Assembly (NCBI RefSeq): GCF_007558865.1
Contig: NZ_VLPK01000003.1
Location: 372,001 to 436,000, forward strand
DNA from: Mucilaginibacter corticis
GTDB taxonomy: Bacteria > Bacteroidota > Bacteroidia > Sphingobacteriales > Sphingobacteriaceae
Direction: 5' to 3'
Length of the DNA stretch: 64,000 nucleotides
This document shows, in pieces, positions 16,680 to 24,963 of this stretch (positions are counted from its first letter, which is position 1; each line of letters begins with the position of its first letter). The translations under genes were made by a program, and so were the position numbers. The notes under the pieces were generated by a model. It worked only from the letters and a program-made list of their open reading frames with translations. It was not told where the DNA came from and made no database searches.

Positions 16680-18308
16680 TTATGTTTGGATTATCCCGAC
16701 ATTAAACTGCTTTTCGATAGGTGCATGATTTGCAGCTTCAATCCCCATCGATATGATCCTGCGGGTTTCCAACGGATCAATAATGCCATCAACCCAAAGA
16801 CGGGCTGCTGCATAATAAGGTGTGGTTTGTGCATTGTATTTGTCTGTAGTTTGTTTTAGCAATTCAGCTTCTTTTTGTTCATCAACATCTTCTCCCCTGC
16901 CTTTCATACTTGCTGACAGCATTTGCACCAATGTTTTAGCAGCCTGCGACCCGCCCATTACCGCGATCTTAGCGGATGGCCAGGCGTAGATCAGGCGCGG
17001 ATCATAAGCTTTACCACACATGGCGTAATTACCTGCACCGTATGAGTTACCTATAACAAAAGTAAATTTGGGCACAACCGAATTAGCCACCGCGTTAACC
17101 ATTTTGGCGCCATCCTTTATTATCCCGCCCTGTTCAGACCTGCTGCCTACCATAAAGCCGGTAACATCCTGTAAGAAAACCAGCGGGATCTTCTTCTGGT
17201 TACAATTCATGATAAACCGCGTAGCCTTATCTGCCGAGTCCGAATAGATAACGCCGCCAAACTGCATCTCGCCTTTTTTTGACTTGAGCACTTTACGTTG
17301 GTTAGCCACAATGCCTACCGCCCAGCCATCCACACGGCCCAGGCCGCAGATAATCGACTGTCCGTAACCTTCTTTATATTCTTCCAGTTCAGAGTCGTCC
17401 AGCAGCCTTAAAATGATCTCGCGCATGTCATAAGCCTTTTCCCTGTTATCCGGCAGCAGGCCGTAAATGTCTTTCATATTGAGTTTTGGCGTGGCAGGTT
17501 TTATGCGATCAAAGCCTGCTTTTGTAAAATCACCCGTCATACTCATGATCTTGCGTATAGCATCTAAACAAGCCTTATCATTAGGCTGTTTGTAGTCGGT
17601 AACGCCTGATATTTCGCAATGAGTAGTAGCGCCTCCCAAGGTTTCATTATCAACGTCTTCCCCTATGGCTGACTTTACAAGGTATGATCCCGCCAGGAAA
17701 ACAGAACCTGTACCTTCAACTATCATGGCCTCATCGCTCATGATAGGCAGGTAAGCCCCCCCGGCCACACAGGCACCCATAATAGCCGAGATCTGGATGA
17801 TGCCCATACTACTCATTAAAGCGTTATTTCTGAAAATACGCCCGAAGTGCTCTTTATCCGGAAATATCTCGTCCTGCAAGGGCAAGTACACACCCGCTGA
17901 GTCGACCAGGTAAATGATGGGCAGGCGGTTTTCCATGGCTATCTCCTGGGCGCGCAAATTCTTTTTGGCAGTGATAGGGAACCACGCTCCTGCTTTTACA
18001 GTAGCATCATTAGCTACAATAACACACTGCCTGCCGGATACATACCCAATGCCCGTAACTACGCCTCCCGACGGGCAGCCACCATGTTCGGCGTACATGC
18101 CATCCCCTGCAAATGCCCCGACTTCCAGCCAATGCGAATCTTTATCTATTAAATAAGCAACCCGTTCGCGGGCCAGCATTTTGCCTTTTTCTTTTTGTTT
18201 TGCAGCCGCTTTCTCGCCGCCGCCCTGGTAAATTTTCTTTAACCTGGTGTTTACTTCAAACACCATTTGTTTATTCAGGTCTTCTTGTTTATTAAATTCG
18301 ATATCCAT
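16680..18308 (-). CDS. Acyl-CoA carboxylase, carboxyltransferase (beta) subunit
   Basis: 542-residue biotin-dependent carboxyltransferase. The N-terminal half has GKMLARERVAYLIDKDS and HGGCPSGGVVTGIGYVSGR, and the C-terminal half has FLQDVTGFMVGSRSEQGGII and GNSYGAGNYAMCGKAYDPR. This pattern and the length fit the methylcrotonoyl-CoA carboxylase beta chain better than the propionyl-CoA enzyme. It transfers CO2 from carboxybiotin to the acyl-CoA in leucine/isovalerate or related catabolism. The biotin carboxylase/BCCP subunit is not in the window, so the substrate is uncertain. Confidence 0.88.
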   Translation of the reverse strand: MDIEFNKQEDLNKQMVFEVNTRLKKIYQGGGEKAAAKQKEKGKMLARERVAYLIDKDSHWLEVGAFAGDGMYAEHGGCPSGGVVTGIGYVSGRQCVIVANDATVKAGAWFPITAKKNLRAQEIAMENRLPIIYLVDSAGVYLPLQDEIFPDKEHFGRIFRNNALMSSMGIIQISAIMGACVAGGAYLPIMSDEAMIVEGTGSVFLAGSYLVKSAIGEDVDNETLGGATTHCEISGVTDYKQPNDKACLDAIRKIMSMTGDFTKAGFDRIKPATPKLNMKDIYGLLPDNREKAYDMREIILRLLDDSELEEYKEGYGQSIICGLGRVDGWAVGIVANQRKVLKSKKGEMQFGGVIYSDSADKATRFIMNCNQKKIPLVFLQDVTGFMVGSRSEQGGIIKDGAKMVNAVANSVVPKFTFVIGNSYGAGNYAMCGKAYDPRLIYAWPSAKIAVMGGSQAAKTLVQMLSASMKGRGEDVDEQKEAELLKQTTDKYNAQTTPYYAAARLWVDGIIDPLETRRIISMGIEAANHAPIEKQFNVGIIQT

Positions 18309-18387
18309 AGCAGCTTGTAACAGAAATACAATTTAGGTAAAAAACGGTGGGCGCGATTATTTTTTATACGCTACAGCTAAAAAACGA

Positions 18388-18411
18388 TTTTGTAACATTT
18401 ATATTACAAAA
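18388..18411. promoter_or_regulatory. Inverted repeat, operator candidate
   Basis: TTTTGTAA-N8-TTACAAAA, 80-103 bp upstream of the carboxyltransferase start. The size and symmetry fit a dimeric repressor such as a TetR or GntR regulator of acyl-CoA genes. The sequence is AT-rich, so chance is possible. Confidence 0.3.
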
Positions 18412-18469
18412 AACTTGATTGTGTGGATATCATTTCGTTAATTAGCATAACTGACCAATTAATTTAACA

Positions 18470-18607
18470 ATGATACTACTAACCATTGCCTATTTGTGCA
18501 AACGTTATAATGTGTTGGCACGTGTGTACAGCATGGTGTTCATTACTAAAATACCTGCAGTTACGTTGGCGGCATGCCTCGCCTACCAGCCTGTAAAATC
18601 TATTTAA
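18470..18607 (+). CDS. Possible 45-aa peptide
   Basis: ATG at 18470, stop at 18605-18607. The translation begins MILLTIAYLCKRYNVLARVY and is hydrophobic and Cys-containing, with a basic segment in the middle. It ends one nucleotide before the convergent LOG gene. No homologue is recognised and the codon pattern is not informative at this length. It could be a small membrane peptide or a random frame. Confidence 0.2.
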   Translation: MILLTIAYLCKRYNVLARVYSMVFITKIPAVTLAACLAYQPVKSI

Positions 18608-18608
18608 T

Positions 18609-19193
18609 TTAAGTAAGATTTCTGTCCCTGAACCAAACTTCGTCGGGTTTTACCTGGGCGTTTCCCATCAGATCGATCAATTCTATAGCGTTTGTTGAGG
18701 TAATTACCAATTTGCGATTTGCCGGTTTAAGAAACCCCTGTTCAACCATTACATCCATCTGCTGTAGTAACAGATCATAAAAGCCGTTTACATTCAATAC
18801 ACCTACAGGGTGATGGTGCAATCCCAATTGCAGCCAGGTCAACACCTCAAAAAACTCTTCAAGCGTACCGAAACCGCCGGGCAGCATTATCACGCCATCG
18901 CAAAGGTTATTCATCATTTGCTTGCGCTGGTGCATGTTGTCAACAATATGTAGTTCGGTTAAACCGGTATGGCCAACTTCCTTATCCATTAAAAACTGAG
19001 GGATAACACCAATGGCCTTTCCGCCACGCTTTAAAACGGCATCTGCTATAATGCCCATTACCCCTACCTTGCCACCGCCAAAAACAAGTGTGATGTTTTT
19101 ATTCACCATAACTTCGGCTAATAGCTCAATGGATTCGTTTAAAGCAGGATCATTGTTAAAGTTGGCGCCGCAGAATACACAGATGGATTTCAT
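18609..19193 (-). CDS. LOG family protein (cytokinin riboside 5'-monophosphate phosphoribohydrolase type)
   Basis: 194 residues. The signature PGGFGTLEEFFEVLTW contains the PGGxGTxxE active-site motif of LOG proteins, and GGGKVGVMGIIADAVL contains the nucleotide-binding loop. The N-terminus SICVFCGANFNNDPAL is also typical. Members hydrolyse the N-glycosidic bond of nucleoside monophosphates such as AMP; older annotations call them lysine decarboxylases, which is misleading. It overlaps the upstream lipoprotein gene by four base pairs, so the two are probably co-transcribed. Confidence 0.93.
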   Translation of the reverse strand: MKSICVFCGANFNNDPALNESIELLAEVMVNKNITLVFGGGKVGVMGIIADAVLKRGGKAIGVIPQFLMDKEVGHTGLTELHIVDNMHQRKQMMNNLCDGVIMLPGGFGTLEEFFEVLTWLQLGLHHHPVGVLNVNGFYDLLLQQMDVMVEQGFLKPANRKLVITSTNAIELIDLMGNAQVKPDEVWFRDRNLT

Positions 19194-19828
19194 TTCGAAA
19201 TAGGTGTTTGATTGGTTAAAGCAACTATCAATGGCATTCGATACTCTTCGTCCTTTTCCATTAATTGAACAAGTTTTTCATTTTCATTAATGTTTAAAAA
19301 AACTTCTGCTTCATCATCATTATTTACATCAAAAAATAATTTATACTTAGTAAAACCGTCATTGTCTGTCGGTTTATTGCCTGTTGAAATTACAAATTTT
19401 TCAAGGTCCACATATTCTGCATCAACCTCTCTTATGAATAAATTTGCAGAATCAGTTTTTAACTTATAAATAGATGTCAATGCATGTAAAAAATTATTGC
19501 TGACTTTTCCTATTGATGTAATTTTCATACCAGTAGAAAAGCCATCTTTGTTAGTTGCTTTATTTGGTATTGATAACGCTAACCCAACGGTATCTTTATT
19601 ATATAAAGCTTTAAGTGTATAGGTTTCATTATTGGGTGTGTGTTTCTTGTCAACAATTTTTAATATGACATCCCCACCCCAGTTATTGTTTGGTGATGGA
19701 TCAAGTAATTGGCTGAGTTCAATTCTATTGTCAATGTCATTGCTTTTTGGCTTACATCCTATTACCAAAATCACAATTATTAATAAAAAAAACTGATTGG
19801 AAGAGAAGAAATTGGAGATAAAGTTCAT
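19190..19828 (-). CDS. Putative lipoprotein of unknown function
   Basis: About 212 residues from the ATG at 19828 (MNFISNFF); an ATG 36 bp upstream is possible. A hydrophobic signal segment ends in the lipobox VIGC (Cys about 25 in the shorter form), so export and lipidation are expected. The mature part is rich in Asn, Asp and Lys with predicted beta strands and has no recognised domain. The gene is visibly more AT-rich than its neighbours, which may mean recent acquisition. It overlaps the LOG gene by four base pairs, ATGA-style. Confidence 0.7.
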   Translation of the reverse strand: MNFISNFFSSNQFFLLIIVILVIGCKPKSNDIDNRIELSQLLDPSPNNNWGGDVILKIVDKKHTPNNETYTLKALYNKDTVGLALSIPNKATNKDGFSTGMKITSIGKVSNNFLHALTSIYKLKTDSANLFIREVDAEYVDLEKFVISTGNKPTDNDGFTKYKLFFDVNNDDEAEVFLNINENEKLVQLMEKDEEYRMPLIVALTNQTPISK

Positions 19829-19943
19829 ATGGTAAAGATATATTTTACAATATGAAACTTGCAAGATTAATCATATCAAAAAAGTTATAACTTCCTTATA
19901 TTCAAAATATACTGTACATTAGTATAAATCTAAATTATCGATC

Positions 19944-20504
19944 ATGGCACAATTTGACCCTGCGTATGCTATAACTATGCACAACGAAGGCGGCTACGCC
20001 AACAATCCCTCAGATCACGGCGGCGAAACTTATAAAGGTATTGCCATAAAGTTTTGGCCCAACTGGCATGGCTGGCCTATTGTACATAGTATTGCCGCAA
20101 CGCATCCCGCAAGCTTAAACACCGCGCTGGCTGCCAACGCAGATCTGCAGCAGATGGTGCAATCATTTTATAAAGCTAATTTCTGGGATACCGAATCACT
20201 GGACAATGTGACCGACCAGCAAGTTGCCAACCAGCTTTTTGATATTGCAACCAATATGGGTACGGGGATAGCCGCAAGGTTTATGCAGGAAGCTGTAAAT
20301 ACGCTTAGCCCGGGTAAGCTTACGGTAGATGGTCAGATTGGCCCGTTAAGCCTTGCTGCCTTAAACGGTGCAAACCAGCAATCACTTTATAATGCTATTA
20401 TACAATTGCGTAAAGCAAGGTACCAGGCCATTATTGCCAAGGACCCGTCGCAGCAACAATTTGCCAACTCATGGAATAGCAGGATGCCTGCTTATGTCGT
20501 TTGA
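19944..20504 (+). CDS. GH108 N-acetylmuramidase (lysozyme-like, phage endolysin type)
   Basis: 186 residues. The N-terminal Glyco_hydro_108 domain has HNEGGYANNPSDHGGETYKG, with the catalytic Glu in EGGY, and FWDTESLDNVTDQQVANQLF. The C-terminal PG_binding_3 domain has LTVDGQIGPLSLAALN. It hydrolyses the MurNAc-GlcNAc bond of peptidoglycan. No signal peptide is visible, as in phage endolysins, and no holin or other phage gene is adjacent. It is convergent with guaB across heptad hairpin B. Confidence 0.88.
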   Translation: MAQFDPAYAITMHNEGGYANNPSDHGGETYKGIAIKFWPNWHGWPIVHSIAATHPASLNTALAANADLQQMVQSFYKANFWDTESLDNVTDQQVANQLFDIATNMGTGIAARFMQEAVNTLSPGKLTVDGQIGPLSLAALNGANQQSLYNAIIQLRKARYQAIIAKDPSQQQFANSWNSRMPAYVV

Positions 20505-20512
20505 TTTTATAA

Positions 20513-20584
20513 AGTCGTTAATCTAAAGTCTTTAGTCCCGAGTCAAATAAATTACTTATGACTTCAGACTAAAGACTTTAGACT
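20513..20584. repeat. Heptad-phased hairpin B
   Basis: The tetramer AGTC (once AATC) recurs at 20513, 20520, 20527, 20534 and 20541, exactly every 7 nt. GACT recurs at 20560, 20567, 20574 and 20581, exactly every 7 nt, and pairs with it. The loop is about 15 nt. It lies between convergent stops, 8 nt from the lysozyme stop and 7 nt from the guaB stop. Confidence 0.85.
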
Positions 20585-20591
20585 TGAAAAA

Positions 20592-22061
20592 CTATCTTGT
20601 ATAGTTAGGTGCTTCTTTAGTGATAGTAATATCATGCGGGTGCGACTCGCGGATACCTGAAGCTGTAATACGGACAAATTTAGCTTGCTGTAAGGTTTCG
20701 ATATCCTTCGCACCGCAATAGCCCATACTTGCACGCAAGCCACCAACAAACTGGTAGATCACTTCAGACAAGGTGCCTTTGTATGGTACACGGCCTACAA
20801 TACCTTCGGGAACAAGCTTTTTAATATCGTCTTCAACATCCTGGAAATAGCGGTCTTTTGAACCTTGTTCCATGGCTTCTATCGAGCCCATGCCACGGTA
20901 TGATTTGAAACGGCGGCCTTCGTAAATAATGCTTTCGCCGGGCGACTCTTCAACACCGGCAAATAATGAACCTGCCATAATGGTACCTGCACCCGCAGCA
21001 ATTGCCTTGGCGATATCGCCTGTGTGTTTGATACCACCGTCGGCAATTACCGGTACACCTGTGCCTTTTAAAGCCTTGGCACACTCATAAACCGCATACA
21101 ATTGCGGAACGCCTACACCGGCTATGATCCGGGTGGTACAGATAGAGCCCGGGCCAATACCAACTTTAACACCATCTGCGCCGGCTTCGGCTAATGCTGT
21201 GGCGGCTTCGCCGGTGGCTACGTTGCCTGCAATAACCTGCAGGTCGGGATATTTGGCTTTTACTTCTTTTAATTTATCGATAACACCTTTCGAATGGCCG
21301 TGAGCCGTATCAATAGCGATAACGTCTACACCTGCTTTTACAAGGGCATCTACCCTATCCATCGTATCGGCGGTAACACCAACTGCCGCGCCTACGCGTA
21401 AGCGGCCATGCTCGTCTTTACAGGCATTAGGGAAGTTTTTGAATTTCTGAATATCTTTAAAGGTGATCAAACCTATCAATATGCCGTTATCATCAACAAC
21501 AGGCAACTTTTCGATCTTATATTGTTGTAGTATTTCTTCAGCTTGCGAAAGGTTGGTGCCTTTTGCTGCCGTGATCAGGTTGGTTTTGGTCATTACTTCC
21601 TGAACCGGTTTACTCATCTCTTTCTGGAAACGCAGGTCGCGGTTGGTTATAATACCTTTCAACTTGTTTGTTTCGTCAACAACCGGGATGCCGCCTATTT
21701 TGTATTCGCGCATGATCTTTACCGCGTCGCCTACGGTTGATGCTTCATGCAGGGTAACCGGGTCCTGGATCATTCCGCTCTCAGAGCGCTTAACTTTACG
21801 TACCTCGTCTGCCTGGCGGTTAATGCTCATGTTTTTGTGCAGCATACCCAAGCCACCTGCCTGCGCCATGGCAATAGCCATTTGCGATTCGGTAACGGTG
21901 TCCATCGCAGCGGATACCAAGGGAACATTTAATCTGATGGTACGGGTTAGAAATGAGCCGGTGTTTACGTCGCGCGGTAAAACTTCTGAATAAGCCGGGA
22001 GTAATAGTACGTCGTCGTAGGTTAAACCTTCTCCGACAAATTTTGATGGGTCTGACAGCAT
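20592..22061 (-). CDS. guaB: Inosine-5'-monophosphate dehydrogenase
   Basis: 489 residues, catalysing IMP to XMP with NAD+, the committed step of GTP synthesis. Visible features are the N-terminal EGLTYDDVLLLPAYSEVLP, two CBS domains (about 95-210), the catalytic Cys loop GPGSICTTRIIAGVG, the phosphate-binding GSLFAGVEESPGE and the flap YRGMGSIEAM. The length is normal for bacterial IMPDH. It is monocistronic. Confidence 0.97.
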   Translation of the reverse strand: MLSDPSKFVGEGLTYDDVLLLPAYSEVLPRDVNTGSFLTRTIRLNVPLVSAAMDTVTESQMAIAMAQAGGLGMLHKNMSINRQADEVRKVKRSESGMIQDPVTLHEASTVGDAVKIMREYKIGGIPVVDETNKLKGIITNRDLRFQKEMSKPVQEVMTKTNLITAAKGTNLSQAEEILQQYKIEKLPVVDDNGILIGLITFKDIQKFKNFPNACKDEHGRLRVGAAVGVTADTMDRVDALVKAGVDVIAIDTAHGHSKGVIDKLKEVKAKYPDLQVIAGNVATGEAATALAEAGADGVKVGIGPGSICTTRIIAGVGVPQLYAVYECAKALKGTGVPVIADGGIKHTGDIAKAIAAGAGTIMAGSLFAGVEESPGESIIYEGRRFKSYRGMGSIEAMEQGSKDRYFQDVEDDIKKLVPEGIVGRVPYKGTLSEVIYQFVGGLRASMGYCGAKDIETLQQAKFVRITASGIRESHPHDITITKEAPNYTR

Positions 22062-22215
22062 AGCAAATAATTATTTTGGAGGTATTATTTGCCGGGCAAA
22101 GCTAATGAAATATTCCGGATTAGGAAAGTGATGCTACGAAATTGTTTGAGATTTACACTGCCGTGTCAATTGCAAAACACGATGCCTGACAAGCGTGTTT
22201 ATTTAACGCGTGTGA

Positions 22216-22231
22216 CCCGATAGCTATCGGG
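22216..22231. repeat. 16-bp perfect palindrome
   Basis: CCCGATAGCTATCGGG, upstream of guaB and downstream of the broken phosphatase gene. A partial version, CCGATAGCTTCGGG, occurs at the very start of the window inside the permease gene. It may belong to a short dispersed palindrome family. Confidence 0.55.
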
Positions 22232-22292
22232 AATACTGCCACCATATCTTTTATTTTATTTAATTACCTAATAATGAAAATATTAAAAGCAA

Positions 22293-23387
22293 TTACTTTA
22301 CCGTAACTGTTGGTATCGCGTCACCCACCTCATGGCCTGCATTTGCTTTAAAATCAAAGCCTAACAGCATTGATAAGGTTTGGGCCAGTTGTTTATGGTA
22401 AGTAGTTGTTGGGCTTTTCATTTCTCCTGCCGGCGGGGTATCAGGCCCTATCACTGCAAACCACGTTTGTTCAGAGTGTGGTGTTTTATCTCCATGATCT
22501 CTCCAATTTTCTAAAGGCACGTCTCCACGACCGTGGTCGCAGGTAATCAATAAGGTAGTCTTGTTTTTATATTGCGGATCGCTTTGAATATAATCCCATA
22601 TCTGTTTAATAAAATCGTCCTCTTTGTGGGCCTCTTTTAAATACAATTTATATTGACCACCATGTGCCATATCATCAGTTTCATCAAAAGCAATGTACAG
22701 TACTTTAGGTTTGTATTGTTTTAAATATTGTTTAGCAAATTCAAAGGTCAAAAAGTCAAGCCGGGTGTCTTCGCCAAGCAGCTTTGGCACTTCCCGCTGG
22801 ATACTGTTTAAGTACTTAATATTTGAATTAGCATCAGGGTTTAACAAGTCTGTATAACCCGAATTAACCAACAAACCCGAGCGTTTTTCATTTAGGATAG
22901 CAGGAAATACTTCCCATGATGAAAATGCCGCAACTTTATCCTGGTAACCTTTTTGTTTGTTGATATACTCCAAAACATTCATGTTTGGATTGGTTATCGG
23001 ATCGTTTGTATTCATCCTTACATCCGGGAAACCGGTAAAAATTTCATTATAACCGGGATAAGAGAATTTATAAGGATTAGCTACTTCATCTTTACTACCA
23101 AGATCTCTGTTACCATATAACTGGCCTTTTTGTGCAATAACCGACCAAAAGAAAGGCAATAACATTTCGCGTCGCTGCTGCGGTGTTTCTGCCCAAAACA
23201 TTTTCCTGATCTCGTCTTTATCATCTGTAAATTTTGAATTTATCAATGCAGAATCAGCACCGCGGTAAAGTTATTCCCACCTGAAACCGTCAAGCGTAAC
23301 AATTACCAGATTCTCTGTCTTATGCGACTGTGCGTTAATGTTTATAAACGTTAAACCTGCCAGGATAGTTAACAGTATTTTTTTCAT
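22293..23387 (-). pseudogene. Alkaline phosphatase-superfamily (sulfatase/phosphodiesterase-like) gene interrupted by one in-frame TAA
   Basis: The full frame from the ATG at 23387 would give 364 residues. It starts with a signal peptide (MKKILLTILAGLTFININAQ) and then VIVTLDGFRWE, where the Asp-Gly after the strand is the metal/nucleophile region of the superfamily. Codon 39 is TAA (23271-23273), and the frame then continues LYRGADSAL without any shift to a normal end with LLITCDHGRGD, HGDKTPHSEQTWFAVIGP. Related proteins have WxEL at this place, so a single GAA to TAA change explains the stop. No good restart codon precedes the metal-binding half. It is a recent pseudogene or a sequencing error. 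Confidence 0.85.
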
Positions 23388-23396
23388 TTTTGATAA

Positions 23397-23555
23397 TTAT
23401 TGAGGTTTGTTTTCTGGCCCCGGGAGGATAACCCAGCGATTTACCGTATTATGGGCGCTTTGATAAATACCGCTTTTTTTAGTCAGCATTTGCGCAAAAC
23501 CATTTAGCGTGACCAGTAATAGTAAAAATATAAGACACTTGATTTTACCCGGCAT
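23397..23555 (-). CDS. Small exported peptide, 52 aa, unknown function
   Basis: From the ATG at 23555 the product starts MPGKIKCLIFLLLLVTLNGFAQ, a convincing signal peptide with cleavage after AQ, leaving about 30 mature residues that end in WVILPGPENKPQ. A start 24 bp upstream is also open. It ends nine nucleotides before the broken phosphatase gene in the same direction, so the two would be one transcript. I know no family for it. Confidence 0.5.
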   Translation of the reverse strand: MPGKIKCLIFLLLLVTLNGFAQMLTKKSGIYQSAHNTVNRWVILPGPENKPQ

Positions 23556-23676
23556 TTTGAAAGTAGTTGTAATAAACAATACTGCCGTAAAAATAAAATC
23601 ATTTATAGGAGCTTATATTATCAAATCATTATGATTTAAGTTAGATGGGTAAATATTTATGTATAAAAATATATTA

Positions 23677-24963
23677 CTAATACTTCCCTACTATTACCTT
23701 ATAAAACTGATCAAAGTTGAGATATTGATTAGCCAGTTTCAATAATTCATCAGCAGTAACTGTTTTTACGATCTGGGTATAACGATCATAATAAGCATAA
23801 TCCAAACCCGAGAAATACAGGTTTTTAAACTTATCGGCGTGCGAGAATACATTTTCCAGGCTGCCTAATAACGAACCCAGCATATAATTACGCACCAGTG
23901 CCAGTTCATCATCCGGGATCAGTTCTGTTTTTAACAGGTTGATCTCTTTCTCTATTTCAACCGTAGCTGCCTTGCAAACATCGGCACCTACTTCCGTAGC
24001 TATAAACAAGGCCCCACCCTGTTTATAAGACGTTATACCCGACCCAATGCCATACGTATAGCCTTTGTCTTCGCGGATGTTATTCATCAGCCTGGAGCCA
24101 AAATAACCACCTAAAACGGTGTTCAATACTTGTACAGCAGGGAAATCCGAGTGTTCACGGTTAATAAACGGCAAACCCATGCGGATAGCAGATTGCAGGG
24201 CTTCCGGCTTTTCTACAAAATAAAAATGTTCGGCAGCATGGTTAACTTTTGGCTGGGTAATATCAGCAGCGGCCGGTTGGTTTTTCCATTCGCTTTCAAA
24301 AGTAGCGGCTAGCAGGTCAAGCGCTTTTTGCTCAACTTTACCGGCAATAATAACGGTACAGTTTGAAGGCTGGTACATTTGCTCATAATGCACCAACAAA
24401 TCTTCACGTTGCAAAGTATTGTAAGTTTCAACCTCGGCAGTTAAGCCGTAAATGGTATCGCCATAAAGTGCCTTATTAAAAGTACGGCGGGCAACAACGT
24501 CATTTTTTTGCAGGCTAACCTGTAGTTTTTGCTGTTGATTGCGGATAAAGGTTTCTAATTCCTTCTGCGGGAAAATTGAGTTAGTTAAAATGTCCTTTAC
24601 AACCGGCAGTGTTTTATCTAAATGTTTGGTTAAAGAATATAAGGTAACCAGCGACTGCTCAAAGCCATAATCGACTGACAGGAACGCGCCATAAAAATCA
24701 ATTTTATCAGCAATTTCAGCGGCAGTTAAACTGGCAGTACCGTCAGTAAGCATGGTATTGGCTGCCATGTTTAGCAAGGGCTTAGCCGGGTCAAAACGCA
24801 GGTTATTAAAGATCCATTCTATCCGTACCAGTTCCTGATCGCCTGAATTAAAGCAGAAAATTTCAGAACCGTTGGCTAACGATTTTTTTTCTGGTCGTAA
24901 TAAATTTATATTTTCGATAGCCCTAAATTCGGGTGCTAAAGTTCTGTTTAAAGTATTAGTCAT
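23677..24963 (-). CDS. M16 family peptidase, non-catalytic (R/Y) subunit
   Basis: About 428 residues from the ATG at 24963, which overlaps the upstream gene by eight base pairs; an earlier ATG at 24978 is possible. The zinc motif HxxEH is absent: the equivalent region reads NMAANTMLTDGTASLTAAEI. The C-terminal half has SRLMNNIREDKGYTYGIGSG, the R/Y motif that contacts substrate in heterodimeric M16B peptidases. With the upstream gene it should form a periplasmic or cytoplasmic clam-shell heterodimer. No signal peptide is seen. Confidence 0.88.
   Translation of the reverse strand: MTNTLNRTLAPEFRAIENINLLRPEKKSLANGSEIFCFNSGDQELVRIEWIFNNLRFDPAKPLLNMAANTMLTDGTASLTAAEIADKIDFYGAFLSVDYGFEQSLVTLYSLTKHLDKTLPVVKDILTNSIFPQKELETFIRNQQQKLQVSLQKNDVVARRTFNKALYGDTIYGLTAEVETYNTLQREDLLVHYEQMYQPSNCTVIIAGKVEQKALDLLAATFESEWKNQPAAADITQPKVNHAAEHFYFVEKPEALQSAIRMGLPFINREHSDFPAVQVLNTVLGGYFGSRLMNNIREDKGYTYGIGSGITSYKQGGALFIATEVGADVCKAATVEIEKEINLLKTELIPDDELALVRNYMLGSLLGSLENVFSHADKFKNLYFSGLDYAYYDRYTQIVKTVTADELLKLANQYLNFDQFYKVIVGKY

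Larger units (their letters stand above)
18309..18608. other. Intergenic region upstream of the carboxyltransferase gene
   Basis: 300 bp that hold an inverted repeat at 18388-18411 and a possible 45-residue reading frame at 18470-18607. Nothing else is recognisable. The carboxyltransferase promoter must be in the left part. Confidence 0.6.
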
